From the NCBI RefSeq assembly GCF_050948215.1, contig NC_135149.1, positions 7,855,001-7,919,000 of the forward strand: 64,000 nucleotides of DNA, read 5' to 3'. The DNA comes from Halictus rubicundus. Taxonomy: Eukaryota > Arthropoda > Insecta > Hymenoptera > Halictidae. The position numbers were made by a program, and so were the translations under genes. Under the pieces are notes generated by a model. The model was not told the origin of the DNA. It saw only the letters and a program-made list of their open reading frames with translations, and ran no database searches. Of the stretch, positions 12,310 to 23,855 are shown piece after piece (position 1 is the first letter of the stretch; the number at the start of each line of letters is the position of its first letter).

Positions 12310-13179
12310 TACGCGGAGGAAACTCGCGTAACTATAGCACCACTACAATTTTCAAGAGTTTAGAAGTTCTGAGTAACGATTTCTAAATGTTAATAATATC
12401 ACGCAAAAGGGACTAGAAATAAATTATAATTAATGAGAAAAGAACAAAAATAACATTTATTCAACATGAATTACAACAATAAATTAAATATTTCATTGGT
12501 GCATAATTATAGCACCAATGAATGTGCAACGTAATAATAATATTAATGTCAATAAAATGTTAAATTTATAATTTAGGTTATTAAAGTGAACAGTTTCAAT
12601 AATGAGTAGGACCTCCTTTTTTTATGTATTAATTCAGAAACACGATTGTTCATACTGTTAAGTAGTTTTTTCAAAGTTTCTTCAGTAATTTCATTCCAAG
12701 CTTCAATAACAGGTGGTTTTAGCTCCGAAATGTTTGAAAATTGTCGATTATTTTTATAAACATGCCGTACCATGATAACCTATAGGTTTTCGATTGGATT
12801 TTGATCTTTGGGAGCATGCAGGCCATTTTAATACCATGCTGTAGTTTGTCGGCTTTTTTGAATTGGAGCATTGTCTTGCTGATAAGTCCATGTAACGTGA
12901 TCGTTTGCACGAGTAAACGGCAATAAATAATTTTGAAGTATTCCAATATACAACTCCGCACTATCCATTCTTGCAGTTGGAAAAGCTCAGCAGAGCTTGC
13001 GACTGAAGCAGAATGCACCAACACCATAAGTGTGCCTCCACTAAATTTGCGCTTCGAAAAGTGTTTTGGTTCCCTTTACAATCCTCTTTCACACCATATG
13101 ATTGGCTTTTCCGAATTATTTTCTTACAGGTCAGAAATGTTAAAAATGTTAGTGGTGCATAGTTATGCTCCGCAGTGTA
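12310..13179 (-). mobile_element. Decayed Tc1-type transposon
   Basis: Inverted ends share GCGGAG followed by AACTATxGCACCACTA (left about 12310-12350, right about 13150-13179). The minus-strand interior carries a broken Tc1-like transposase. Element length, about 0.87 kb, is well below the roughly 1.6 kb of autonomous Tc1 elements, so part of the gene is deleted. Confidence 0.65.
12573..12990 (-). pseudogene. Tc1-like transposase, C-terminal half, broken
   Basis: Reading minus-strand frames across breaks shows the conserved order of a Tc1 DDE domain end: a DNAPIQKS-like segment, then PKDQNPIENL (the SPDLNPIENL motif holding the region before the last acidic residue), then the C-terminal WNEITEETLKKLLNSM segment. 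Stops and frame changes lie between them, for example just after PIENL. The N-terminal helix-turn-helix and first catalytic aspartate are not seen. Confidence 0.7.
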
Positions 13180-13207
13180 TTAGTCCCATCTTATCGAAAT
13201 TATTATG

Positions 13208-13298
13208 GCCCCTCACGGGATGTACTCCGTGGTAGTGGGGATAATTCCGCGACGTTTATAATCCAGGCTTTGACGACAAATATAGAGAAATCACTGTA
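13208..13298. mobile_element. Pogo-like MITE, right half
   Basis: It contains GGCCCCTCACGGGAT, GTAGTGGGGATAATTCCGCG and the terminus AAATCACTGTA, matching the right half of the complete member at 58994-59194. The left half is missing; the Tc1-type element ends just before it. Confidence 0.6.
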
Positions 13299-14176
13299 CA
13301 TGGTTTTCGAGATGAAATGTTTCAAATTTGATTCTCAACAGAAAATGGTAAAGGGACCAAAAAGACGGAGAAACACTGAACTACCGTGTCGTGTGAAGGA
13401 TTTCTGAACACCACCGCAACGTCTGCAGACTGTAACGACCGAGTTTAGAGGCTCGAGGTCCCTAGAAGTGGGGGCCGATCGTAAAAAGATCGCGAGGACC
13501 CAGGAGGCAGCGGGGTCTTTTGTCCAGGTCGCGAAGTGTGGAATTAACCGGTGCTTCCCCCTTTTCTAAAACCAACACGTAATTATCTCGCCGTTGGTTA
13601 TTCGGTAATTTTCATCCAGGCGGGCCTTTTTCCACCGACAGGTACCGGGGCCCACGCCGATAACCGATATTTACATGGCAGGTGATATCAATTATCGTTC
13701 GGGAGGCGCCGCTAGCCCCCGGGGGCCAAAATTGCAGCCGGGCTTCGACTACGGCCCCCGTGGGTTCCCTAACAATTTACTCGATTCGCGCCTTCGTCAA
13801 CCTTTTTTGCGGGCTTCTCCAGTCCTCGGGACCCGCTCCGGTGAATCACGAATCCTCACGGTCGATGGAACGAAGCCTGACAGGGAAGAATACCTTCATA
13901 TTCCTTGATAACGCTCCGCCAACGGGGTTGAAATCATGCCACCGAGGAGCGTTAGGCTATCGAGCCGGGTACTGTTACCATAATCACCGGATCGAGAATT
14001 TTATTACGACGTCAAATTTTTATGAAATTCTATGAGGATTTTATTTCGTCTTTGGGAGGCACATGCCACTCTCTAGCTACCCTTCTTATGGCATAGTTAT
14101 TTTGGTTTATTCCCGCAGTTACTCTAGTTACTATATCCTGTAGGTGTTAATTATCTTGCTACTTGATGCATAAACA
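13299..14176. other. No recognisable gene; GC-rich block
   Basis: 13400-14040 is GC-rich with two overlapping plus-strand frames, neither with recognisable protein features. No repeats are identified. Confidence 0.3.
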
Positions 14177-14430
14177 CTTTTCGATATTTTAATATTTTTG
14201 GAGAAATATAAGGGATGAAGTCTGATGGAGACGACAATGAACTGCAAGGATAAGGTCATGGACGATTTTATTAACCCTAATCTGGGTGCATGGTTATATG
14301 AACTTTTTAGTTTAATAATTTTCTTCAATCTATCAAGATTGAGAGATTGAGTCAGTTTTTTAATATCTTATTATTTTTGGAGAAATTTAAGGGATGAAGT
14401 TTGATGGAGGCTACGTTGAACCGCAGGGCA
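14177..14430. repeat. Diverged two-copy tandem repeat
   Basis: The block TATTTTTGGAGAAATxTAAG followed by GGATGAAGTxTGATGGAG occurs at about 14190-14250 and again about 175 bp later, with the following sequence also similar (GAACTGCAAGG / GAACCGCAGGG). Confidence 0.6.
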
Positions 14431-14528
14431 CACTCGACATTGACTTTTGCACTAACAGTTCCTTATTTTATTGATTCTTATTGGATTCTTGAATAATGTC
14501 ACAGTTACACATGGTGTCCCAAAAATGT

Positions 14529-14819
14529 TGTACTTCCTTGGAAGAGGTGATTTATTTGAAGTAACTTTGTTAAGGAATTATTAACGAAAAACACGGATCA
14601 ATCAGAGCGCGGCTACAGCAGAGTCATGTCAGCTCGGCGACAAGTCTCGCTGTGCGTGACGTTGTCATTGGTCGAGCCGGAATCCATCCGTTGTGACCGC
14701 CCTCTGATTGGTCTGTGTTTTTCATTAATAACTCCTTAACGAAGCTGCGGAGAAGGTTTTCGCAAAGGAAGAAATTACTTGAAATGACCTCAGGAATCAT
14801 CCCTTTCAAGGAAGTACAA
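14529..14819. mobile_element. MITE with TGTACTTCC ends, copy 1
   Basis: Ends TGTACTTCCTTGxAAG and its inverse GGAAGTACA. Inner words TTATTAACGAAAAAC, CAATCAGAGCxCGGCTACAGCAG and CTGATTGGTCTGTGTTTTT are shared with the copies at 28156 and 40624. This copy is the most diverged. Superfamily is not assigned. Confidence 0.75.
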
Positions 14820-15191
14820 GCTTTTAGATAAATTAGACGCAGGTTTGAATCTACCTGCATTCAGCGGCTTCCGTTCAGGGGATTGAGAATCAGGGAAATG
14901 AAAATAAAAACAGTCTGATAATGTAAATCAAAATTTGTTTATTTAAATATTAGCATCTACATTAATCAATAGATAATTAGTTAAAATAAAAAACTAAGGG
15001 AAGTTGAAGTCTAGTTCTGATTGATTTGAAAGCTAGGATAACTGTTCACTATGAGCATAAATATTATTTATATTTATTTTTTTTTTATTTTGCGACATAT
15101 GTCGGATACATACAGAAAATTATTAAAATTGATACAACTTATGTTTAATAAGAGATAGCTCGTTCGTGAAAAAGGGCACTCTTCACTATGA
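14820..15191. other. AT-rich spacer
   Basis: AT-rich sequence with a T-run near 15078-15090 and no coding or repeat signature I can support. Confidence 0.3.
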
Positions 15192-15392
15192 TTACTTACA
15201 ATTATTTTCACTGGTGTTGGTTTTAATTGTTTTGATGGATTGACTACACTGGATCGACTGGTCCTGAAAGGAAACTGCTTCTTTTATAGGCCAATTTCTT
15301 CTTTGTTCCCTAGTTGACCATTTCTCGAAATGATCTATTGTTTCATAGTTCTTAGTAATCGCTCTTCCTAGGACGTCAGGTTGCCTCGCCAT
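15192..15392 (-). CDS. Hypothetical short ORF (downstream of 15484-15702)
   Basis: A 66-residue minus-strand frame beginning MARQPDVLGRAI. The sequence between this and the upstream ORF includes a diverged repeat of the upstream ORF's 3' part (AAAGAAATCGAT... GCCGATAT... CATCAGCT). No family is recognised. It may belong to an old mobile element. Confidence 0.2.
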   Translation of the reverse strand: MARQPDVLGRAITKNYETIDHFEKWSTREQRRNWPIKEAVSFQDQSIQCSQSIKTIKTNTSENNCK

Positions 15393-15483
15393 GGCTACGA
15401 TTCGATTTCAGCTGATGTTTGCGGATGTTCGATTTAGATATCGGCAAGTTTCCTGGAAAGTCTGTGGAATCGATTTCTTTATT

Positions 15484-15702
15484 TCAGGGAACGCTTATTA
15501 AGCTGATGTCTTCTATTTGAATATCGGCAATTCTTCTAAGAGGTCTGTGGTCAGCTAATTGCTTATCGATTTCTTTGTATGAATCTTTGCTCGTCGTACC
15601 GCCCCCATCTTCTTCGTTAGTCAGTCTCTTCAAGTCGGTCAGTGCGGATGATTCTTCGTCTCCTTCGTCGATCATTTCTTGTTGTGCGTTCACGTTCGGC
15701 AT
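15484..15702 (-). CDS. Hypothetical acidic ORF
   Basis: A 72-residue minus-strand frame with good ATG context, beginning MPNVNAQQEMIDEGDEESSA. It is acidic in the first half and charged throughout, and looks more protein-like than neighbouring chance frames. It could be a first exon, the start of a retroelement gag, or a relic. No domain is recognised and no splice partner established. Confidence 0.25.
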   Translation of the reverse strand: MPNVNAQQEMIDEGDEESSALTDLKRLTNEEDGGGTTSKDSYKEIDKQLADHRPLRRIADIQIEDISLISVP

Positions 15703-16747
15703 TGGCTTTAGTGAAACACGTGGGCTTCGTTTATTATCGTGTGTTTTCTCTTTTTCGGTGAGTGACCCTTCAGTGTTTTAATTGTTTTATAATTACTTGA
15801 CGAGTCTTGGAGCTCGAATTCTGGATTTTATTCCGAAAAGGATATTCAATTTCTTGAACGGAATTTAAACCGAATAATATTGATAGTGTTCAATAACTTA
15901 CGGAGACTAAATTCTTCAATCTAACGCTGTTACTCGTATAATTAGAATATTCTCTTAAAATGGTGGTTACATTTTATTCGTTTTATATTTCCCGCGGAAC
16001 ATCGTCGGAAAACTTCAATCAACGATTAGCTGTCATTTGTGACTAAACCACGGGACGTGACACTAGCAATACAAACCGATCGGTTTCTCTGCTCGACGGA
16101 ATAAGAATCCGGGAATTTCCAGGCATTCCGGCTAGCAGAAAAATCGCATCCGTCACCCGATAATGCTCCAGGGAACGAGGATCGAGAATCCGGGTCCGGA
16201 TCGGCGCGGCACCCACGCGTTTTCGAGAAACAAGCCTGATCGTCTGTTGGTCTCTTCTTGTTCTTCGCCGAACGGATCGGGGCGTGACGGTGTGCTCTCG
16301 CCGTTGCAGCTGAGGCAAACGGTGACTCGATAAGTACCGTGATAGTCGCCCGGGGCAAAAACAAATAATAACTCGGGCAGGAGGGGGCCCCGTTGGTTAA
16401 CGGCGACGCGACGGGACCAGAGGATCGAACCAATCTCACCTTATTTCGTGGCCGACTATCGCAATTTTCGGGACGGTTGTCTCATCACGAAACCAAGCTT
16501 CGGCGTGGACGCGGCGAATTACAGGGCGCTGGCCACCCCGTCGTATTACGGTGTTGGTTTTCGAGCCTTTTGTGTTAAAAAGACACGTATAATCATCTTT
16601 CCCCCATCCCAAAGCCTTTCCGGCCGGATGGACCACGCCGGGATACGCCAAACTGGCGTTTACCGTATCCTGGCTGCTTCTATTCTCCACCCATTTTTCG
16701 CTATACCCTCTTCTGCTCCCATCCCCTTCTTCATATCTCTCGCTTGA
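15703..16747. other. No recognisable gene; GC-rich 16020-16740
   Basis: AT-rich to about 16000, then CpG-rich with overlapping open frames on both strands that lack recognisable domains. Confidence 0.3.
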
Positions 16748-17713
16748 TACACTCCTGGACAAAATGATAGCATGCGTGTGCTATCTTTAATTTCGCGTCG
16801 ACTACGTACAATGGATTCGAAAAGTGTTTAAACACTGAATGTCCGATTCTCGAGAAATTAACTGTGTTTGAACTGCGAAAATTCCGTGAAAAATAATACT
16901 AGAATAACAAACTTGGACTCATTTGAAAACTTAAAGCCTCCGTTATAGCGGTGTATCGTTCAGTTTTTACCAGGACATTTTTGCATAATATGGTAGGTGA
17001 AAAACTGAGGACACCGTTTTGGGCGAAAAAGCTGTATATTGAATCGTCTGTAAAATCATCAAAAAATTTTTCTCGGAAATGAATCGGCCACAGATTTGAA
17101 GACTGAAGCTTCCTCTTTACAATGACATTTTAAAAATTGATCTGCGACTTTTATTATTCGTTTTATCGAGCATTGAATGAGAGGTGTGCCGCCAACTTTA
17201 CAATGGCGTAATTTTACTTGAGCGACCGAACTTGTTCCTCACTTTTATTCCATAAAACAGTGAAAGAAAATTGTACATCAATTTTTAAGGGGTCGTCGCA
17301 AAGAAAAGACTTCGATCTTCAAGTCTATGGTAGATTCGTTTACAAGAAAAATTTTTGAAAATTTTTGGAGACGTTTGAATTGAGGAAAGACGTTTGTTTT
17401 GAGGAAAAATGGGTCATCATCAGTGTCCCACTTGGCACGTCATGTAAAAATATCTGAGAGGAAAATGAACACTGTTTTGCGAAAGTGGAGGCCTCAAGCT
17501 GTGAAATGAGTCCAGTCTTACGGTTGTACTGTACGTTTTCACGAAATTGTCACAATTTAAATATCTAGGTTCAGCCGAGGTTTCTGCCTGATTTTCAATC
17601 GTTCAATAAACTTACAGGAACGCAACAAATACGTTGGACATTCGCAGCGACGCTTCTCGAGCAATTTCGCGTAACGTTCGTGGCAACGCGAATAATTTTT
17701 GTCCAGGAGTGTA
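16748..17713. mobile_element. Tc1/mariner-type non-autonomous element
   Basis: Termini TACACTCCTGGACAAAA at 16748 and its inverse TTTTGTCCAGGAGTGTA ending at 17713, with TA at each boundary. CxxTGGACAAAA-type ends are common in the Tc1/mariner group. The 0.97-kb interior has no legible transposase. Confidence 0.75.
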
Positions 17714-20020
17714 TTTTTCTCTCGCCTCCAGCATTCTCCTTGCTCATCGATTTGGTCCCCCGATCCCGCAGGTTGCAATGAACGAGACGCTAAGATCGAA
17801 GACTTTTTGCTACCTGAAGTTGTTCAAGTTTGCATGAGAATCGTAGATCCCGCCTTCGGACAGGTGCCAAGGTGGACCGGTCCCGAAGAGCGTGGCCAAA
17901 TTGCAGCCCCCCAACAGTCTGGGATTAGGGTATCGATCGCGTGATCGCATACTCGCGGCCGTATTACCTTTCCATCGATTGCGCCGATCATGAAGGCGGG
18001 TAAGTTTCGGGTACTTCGCGCAATGAGTTTGTTTTTCGATGGCGGAATTGATCGATACGGCCTTTCGTGGTCTTTCTTGATTTAGTGGTCTTGATCTCTT
18101 CGGTCGAGGAAGCCGAAGGTTAGAATTAAGGTTGCTCGGTGGAATTAAATTAACCCCCCCCCCCCATCCCTTCCCTCTTCTCCTCTCCGTACCGGTAACC
18201 TGATTTTTTTTTCTTCTGGGATGAATTATGGGAGACGGTGCGGAGGATCGTTGAACATAGGGTGAGAATTATAAATAAATTTCGGGTTATAAGGTTTCTG
18301 GAATGGGGCCTCGAGTTGATTGGATAGATGCAAATAGAGATAACGGACTTTAAAAGTGTGCAGTTTTTGGGGAGCTCGATAGTATTTGGTTTTGTGAGTG
18401 TCGAAGGTAATTTAGTGTGCCTGATTTTTAATCGGGGATTAAGTGTGATAGTTTATTGTGCTTCAATGGGGCGTGGAATCTTTGGAGAAATATGTATTCG
18501 GGAAATATAATTCTAATAAGTGTAAGTCAAATTTTCTTATATCAATTTATTGGATTTTAATAAATATGGTTTTCTAAATTATGCACTGGTATTCTTTTAT
18601 TACTAACAGTATTTCCAATGCAGAAAATTTTGCATAAAAATCTGCAATCTACGCATATTTGTTTTCAATAATGTCACGGCTAGACAGCGGATTTTATGCA
18701 TTTGTAACAAAAATGAGTAGGTGTCATTTAAAATAGCAACAACATTAGAAGAATTTAACAATACTGTTATATTATTTTCAGCCCATTAAACATATTAAGA
18801 AAGAAAACAAATTTTTATTTCACTCCAGCTTCTTGCAATTCATATAGACACAAATTTTATTCTGCATAAAGGTCCCCCGTTAGTCATAGCAATATTTCTG
18901 GCTAAACTATGGATCTTTATACAAGTTGTGGTATTTGTAAATGTGTAAAATTCAAAGATACGTGAATATTAACAAAACCCAACAGAGCGTTTATTTTACT
19001 CTGGCTATAAGAAACTATTTCTTGATCAAAATCAATTTTTACCCTATTTCGATTATTCTAAAATAACTCGTAGAAAGAAAATGAACGTTGTTTTTCTCTT
19101 TATTCTTAAAATGGTTGAGCTAATAATATTTCGTCCAGTTAAAAAAATCGTATACAATATAAATGTCCTCTGGTATTAACAAATGAACGATAGTATCCAC
19201 TGACATGCGAAAATGAAGCTGTCTTCTCAACCATTCAATCCCCCTCACGATCGCGATTTGCGTCATCGTTGTTCAGGCATATCTTTTGCAAGAATAATTT
19301 CGCGGATCTCTGTGCATTTACTTGATGACATGCAATTCACCAAAAGCATATAGGTTCACCTGTGCATCAGATATCTCAACCCCTGCGAAGGGTGATTCCG
19401 CGACGCCTCTTCATCAGCCGATGATGTACCGATTGCAGTGCCCGATGGAGCCCGTTGCGGGTGCAGCAGCCGCGGGGCGATCGAATTCGCATGAAACTAT
19501 AGCGCGACCGTGGACACTGTTATTACGCGATCTTTCTAACGTGATAATCGACGCCAATTATTATACGACCGCGGGATTTCGCACGATTTACATGAGAGTT
19601 TCGCAAAGCCGCCAATGAAATTATTCGGTCGGTCGTCGTGCGCGTTATCGTGTCATCGGCCATTACCGCTGAAAACACGGTTCATCAATATTAATGACTG
19701 AGACAGTTCTTTCTCAGTCGCCGTAATGACACGTTCTTCTCGCCGTCAATACCGTGATCAGCGAGGATCCACCTGGCATTTCGCTCGGGAAATGAATTTG
19801 CGACGCCTCGCGCCCCTGTCTTTTTGCTAATTCGCGCTGCACTCACCTTTTTCCTGGTGCCGTCGGCCTACCGATGACGTTTCGGGAACGGGCAATTTGC
19901 ACGGCAAAAACGAATCGCATCTTTCAAAAACATACTCGCAGAAAGGGAAAAAGCGTGGAGAATTTCGGAGAGAGTCGCGGCGCGGAGCGATTCGGGACTC
20001 CTGTGCTCTCAGCAACGGAC
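17714..20020. other. No recognisable gene
   Basis: GC-rich to 18000, a C-run at 18153-18165, AT-rich 18510-19200 with a degenerate dispersed repeat around 18693 (GGATTTTATGCATT), then GC-rich 19320-20020. No domain, exon pair or RNA gene identified. Confidence 0.3.
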
Positions 20021-20341
20021 GTTTAGCAACAGTCTTTTATACAGCGTGCAGGCATCGAAAGATGAGTTCTATAAATCAGATGGTTAATGTGGTCGAGAGA
20101 GATCGTTAGCTGCGCACGGGCTCTTGGAAAATCGACGGTTTTGTCGGCGGATAAAAGTGTCTCGGATCTAATGTTTAATATCCTATAATGAGATTTCTTG
20201 TGCCTGCGGAGACGTTAATAACAAACGGACTGAATTTTTATTTGTCAAATGAATTTTACTGTTTCGAATCTGGTCCATTCATTTCTGATGTAAACGCATC
20301 GAGTTGTTAGTCTAAATATGAATGAAATTATTCTTATTAAC

Positions 20342-21518
20342 CAGGGACCATAACTGTTATAACCGAAAAGAAAAATTCATGGAATAACAAGTATTTCATT
20401 GACTAAAATCGTATTGGTTACAAATAAGGATATAAGTAACAGAAAATTTTTTCTCTTGTTGGTAAATGTTATCGTCATTATCATTTATAACAGTTATCAA
20501 ATGAGAGAAATTTATTTCGATCGTTCATAACAGTTATCGATAGGAGAAATTTATGTCGGTCGCTCATAACAGTTATCGATAAGTCGGTCGCTCATAATAG
20601 TTATCAATGAGAGAAGCTCATTTCGATCGCTCATAACAGTTACATATTGATGAAGGAAATTTGTAATAGTTATTACTAAATAGTACAACTTTCAAATGGT
20701 AGAAAATCAACTATTTAATCAATTTTTTATTTATAAAATTAATTGCTACAATCAAAATTTAATGTGACAAACATTTCTCCGAATTTTCTCCTGGCAAATT
20801 ACACCGGCAAATCATCTAACGTTAATTTTAGAGCAGAAAAGGTTCGTTCAACGCTAAGCTGAATTTAGGGCACAGCGTGAATTATCCACGCTAGTTTTGA
20901 TAAATACGGGAGTCTATACAGTGAATTCTCATTACGAGTCAGTGCCAACCTTACCAATTGAAGTCAGTGGAACTACCCACACCACCGCGGTGAGGAGCCG
21001 AAGCATGAGAGCCGTCTCTCGAGCTACGTGCAACATTGTATCGGAGAAAGACATTTTCTCAGTCTACTATCGCTTAGTAGTCATATGCTTTTTTGACATG
21101 TAGACGGATATGACTCTTAGGTTTCCAGCGTGCCCTGTGTATTTTAAATGCGACGCTCGGCGACAACCTCAGATTTCGTATAAGAGTCAGTCACCAGAAC
21201 GGCGCAACTGACTCATAGCGAGAATTCACTGTATTTCTGATTTTCCCAGATGAAAAAATTAAAAAAATTTTTTTTCAGATTTTGTGCTATTCTTATGGTC
21301 TGTTGATTCGTTTTGTTGTACGAAACCTTCTCAATGAATTTCACAGGCTTGCTCCTTCCGAAAATTAGTACATATCTCAGTAATTGAATAAGCAACTGAA
21401 ATGAATTTTCTCATCAATAATTATTATGAACAAGTGAAGAGTAATTCGATCATCGATAACTGTTATGAGCGATCGAAACGAACTTCTCTCATAGTTAACT
21501 GTTTTGAGCAATCGAAAC
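20342..21518. mobile_element. Non-autonomous hAT-type element, copy 2, right end lost
   Basis: It starts CAGGGACCATAACTGTTAT, preceded by TTATTAAC (the target duplication of this insertion). It carries the nested MITE at 20917-21233 and the ATAACwGTTAT palindrome arrays, then breaks off at 21518. The missing right end exists only in the copy at 29128. Confidence 0.85.
20917..21233. mobile_element. MITE nested in hAT copy 2
   Basis: Ends TACAGTGAATTCTCATTACG and the inverse AGCGAGAATTCACTGTA. It is 317 bp and corresponds to 766-1079 and 29703-30019. Confidence 0.75.
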
Positions 21519-21749
21519 TGAGGACTGAAAAGAGGATTTAAAGATTTTCGGTTTTTGGTCCTACAGCTCCGAAAGTTTAATTAAAAATAAATAATTAGAT
21601 GAATTTTTAACCACTGCAGGAGGATGGAACTTCAGCACCCCTCTTAACAAATCAGGAAATACAAGTCAGTATACAGAATGTGCAGCAAGTGATTCTTGGC
21701 GTGAATCCACCGGTGCCAGATTATTCGTCGGTGAGAACACCTGCAACAG
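21519..21749 (+). repeat. Inverted copy of 37137-37371
   Basis: The reverse complement of this stretch matches the exon b region of the second 7-kb block (37137-37371). It includes about 30 bp (TCTAATTATTTATTTTTAAT region) that the first block's own exon b region lacks, so the template was like the second block. It joins hAT sequence at a shared GAAAC and the 7-kb block at a shared ACAG. Confidence 0.9.
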
Positions 21750-22487
21750 TTGTTTGATCTATATACGGTAACGAGCAAAAAGTGTAAACACACTTCGCTA
21801 GTGTTACATAAAACGTGATAATACAACATATTTTTCAATTGAATGATAAAGCTTAGGTAGTAATAATTATACGGTGAATGTGATAAATAAAAATAAGGAT
21901 TTGAAGCAATGTTTACAGTTTTGCACGTTTAATCAGAAACGGTTAAGAGAACTGGTGTTTACACAGTTTTTCTCCTATTTGAAAGTTACAATAGTTGACA
22001 CGCCTAAGTCAAGGTGCCATTTAGTTCAGATAAAAGAAACAGTATCATTTCATTGAGCGATACAGGATTTTCACTACGGCAAATTGCAGTAAAATGTGGT
22101 GTAAGTCATACGATGGTTGCAAGAATAAAGAAAACCCATGGTAGTTTGTCAACTTCTTCAAGAAACGATAGACCGCAACTTGTTTTTGACAGAGCTGCAC
22201 GTGAAATTGCACATAGATAGATAGTATGCAGGCTAGAAGCAGTACAAAAAAGTAAAGGAAAATGGACAAAATATTAATTTAAAGCTTCATTTCGACGAGC
22301 ACAATTAAAGTGCAAAACTGTAAAAATTGTTTTCAATCCTATTAAAATAAACTGCTGTGTTTTGTTTATCCTATTCACTTTGTAATTATTAGTACCTAAT
22401 CTTTATCATTCAATTGAAAAATAGGTTGTATTATGACGTTTCACGTAAAACTAGCGAAGTGTGTTTACACTTATGATCGTCACTGTA
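21746..22487 (+). mobile_element. Tc1-type element in D1
   Basis: Inverted ends share AAGTGTAAACACACTTCGCTAG followed by ACGTGATAATACAAC-like sequence. The right boundary is CACTGTA. The left terminus is altered at the duplication junction (ACAGTTGTTTG instead of TACAGTGTTTG). It contains only the N-terminal part of a transposase. Confidence 0.8.
22014..22220 (+). pseudogene. Tc1/Tc3-like transposase N-terminal helix-turn-helix
   Basis: The frame encodes a DNA-binding helix-turn-helix of the Tc3/paired type: DKRNSIISLSDTGFSLRQIA then VSHTMVARI. It is preceded by an in-frame stop, has no ATG and ends in TAG after 68 residues. The DDE catalytic domain is absent. It is a relic in a deleted element; D2 has the same frame unchanged. 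Confidence 0.75.
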
Positions 22488-22595
22488 TGTCTGAATAAAA
22501 AAACTGGACGCCTCACCTAAATGTCAAATTTGTAATTGAATTTCATAAACCGGAAATTCTTAGCTTTGTTGTCTCGTACGGTTGTAGACTTCGAG

Positions 22596-22973
22596 TTATT
22601 GTGCTTTCCGTTTAAGTGACGTCGGTTTCGGTATAGTACTCTGCACGTGAGCGTACTTGGGATTTTTCGTGGTGCATGGCGATTTTTTGATGATTATGGG
22701 TGTCACCGATGGCGAACGATTCCTGAGCGCTCTGTTCGGTGATCGTTCCGATGAAGTGACCACCGTGGTCCGCCTTGTGGAGCTCGTAATCTTCTCAGCC
22801 TTGAGCATCGAGCTCAATTTCGAGGACGTGGGTGTCCCTGGGATGCCTGACGTGGATCTTCTCATCTTAGACGATGGAATTGGTCTTATCAACGTCGAGG
22901 GCCGACCCAATCCCGGGAAACCTCCGATGGAAGACAATCGTCGAATAGGCATCGTTGATTGCGGACATACATC
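22596..22973 (-). CDS. Candidate terminal exon e (Ser/Arg-rich), D1
   Basis: On the minus strand an acceptor (CTAAT branch-like word, then CCGCAG|GATG) opens a frame of about 125 codons ending in TAA. The product is basic and Ser/Thr/Pro-rich (PIRRLSSIGGFPG, SGIPGTPTSSKLSSM, SQ/SP-type sites) and ends in RKAQ. An overlapping plus-strand frame (22657-23001) is also open, so strand choice rests on the splice site and composition. Phase 0 entry is compatible with exon d. I do not recognise the protein. All substitutions seen against D2 change the residue. Confidence 0.4.
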   Translation of the reverse strand, partial: DVCPQSTMPIRRLSSIGGFPGLGRPSTLIRPIPSSKMRRSTSGIPGTPTSSKLSSMLKAEKITSSTRRTTVVTSSERSPNRALRNRSPSVTPIIIKKSPCTTKNPKYAHVQSTIPKPTSLKRKAQ

Positions 22974-23039
22974 CTGCGGATTTTTAGAGATTTTTCCTTG
23001 ATTAGTATCGAGCTAGTGGGCTTCTGCCTATTACAGTTA

Positions 23040-23700
23040 TTCCAATTTATAACCTTCACGCGTTTCTCATTACCTAAAAATTGTAATTGAGTAATAATAA
23101 AATGAAATTAAAATTGTCTTTTTCATATTCTCTCTATGTCAAGTTAGAGGCGAATAATAAAATTAAATTAAAATAATCTTTTTCATATTTTCTCTATGTC
23201 AATTTAGAGGCGAATAATAAAATAAAATGAAAATATGCTCTTTCATACTCTTCTGTCTATTAAATTTATTCCAATTTATAACCTTAACACGTTTCTCGTT
23301 ATCTAAAAATTGTAACTTAATCACAGTTTCATTTTTAAAATGAATACACCAAGTTAGAGTGTTTACTGTAGTTTCAAGTTGTAAATAAATATACCAATTT
23401 AGAGGCAAATAATAAAATGAAATTAATATACTCTTCATCGTAATCTTCTCTTGACAAATTAAAGGCGAATAATAAAATAAAATTAAAATATGCTTTTATC
23501 ACCTTCACACGTTTCTCGTTATCTAAAAATTGTAATTTAATCTTAGTTTCATTTTTTCAATGAATGTTTCAGGTTAAAATATTTGCTATAGTTTAAATAA
23601 GTATATCAAGTAAGAGGCGAATACTAAAATGATTTTAAAATACACTCCTCCATATTCTTCTGCCAATTAGAATTGTTCCATTGTTTTAATCTTCACGAGT
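23040..23700. repeat. Degenerate AT-rich minisatellite, D1
   Basis: Units of about 60-65 bp built on GGCGAATAATAAAATxAAAT, then a CTTTTTCATATTCTCT word and TCTATGTCAAxTTAGA. They are partly merged into larger, diverged periods with CACGTTTCTCGTTATCTAAAA. The same array is in D2 at 35200-35850. Confidence 0.7.
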
Positions 23701-23855
23701 TCATTATTATTTAGAAATTGTGTTTTTGTCATAATTTTTTTTTAATAAATACATCAAATGATAGCACAGTCAGAGAGAATATTTTGTTAAGTCTAAAAAA
23801 AGAAAGTCAGTTAATGTTATAATGTGTCATAATGTGTCAAATGATTCTTGAACCT

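Larger units (their letters stand above)
20021..21518 (+). repeat. 1.5-kb direct repeat, copy 1
   Basis: It matches 28807-30305 with very few differences by eye (two substitutions near 20191-20198, one near 21251, one T-run length change). It comprises 320 bp of flanking sequence plus the left part of a hAT-type element. It ends in GAAAC, where the sequence switches to an inverted piece of the 7-kb block. Confidence 0.9.

Noticed and set aside
22657..23001. 114-codon plus-strand frame, conserved in D2 (34818-35162)
   Set aside because: It is opposite to exon e, and conservation is due to the duplication. The minus strand has the better acceptor and composition. Strand is not proven.
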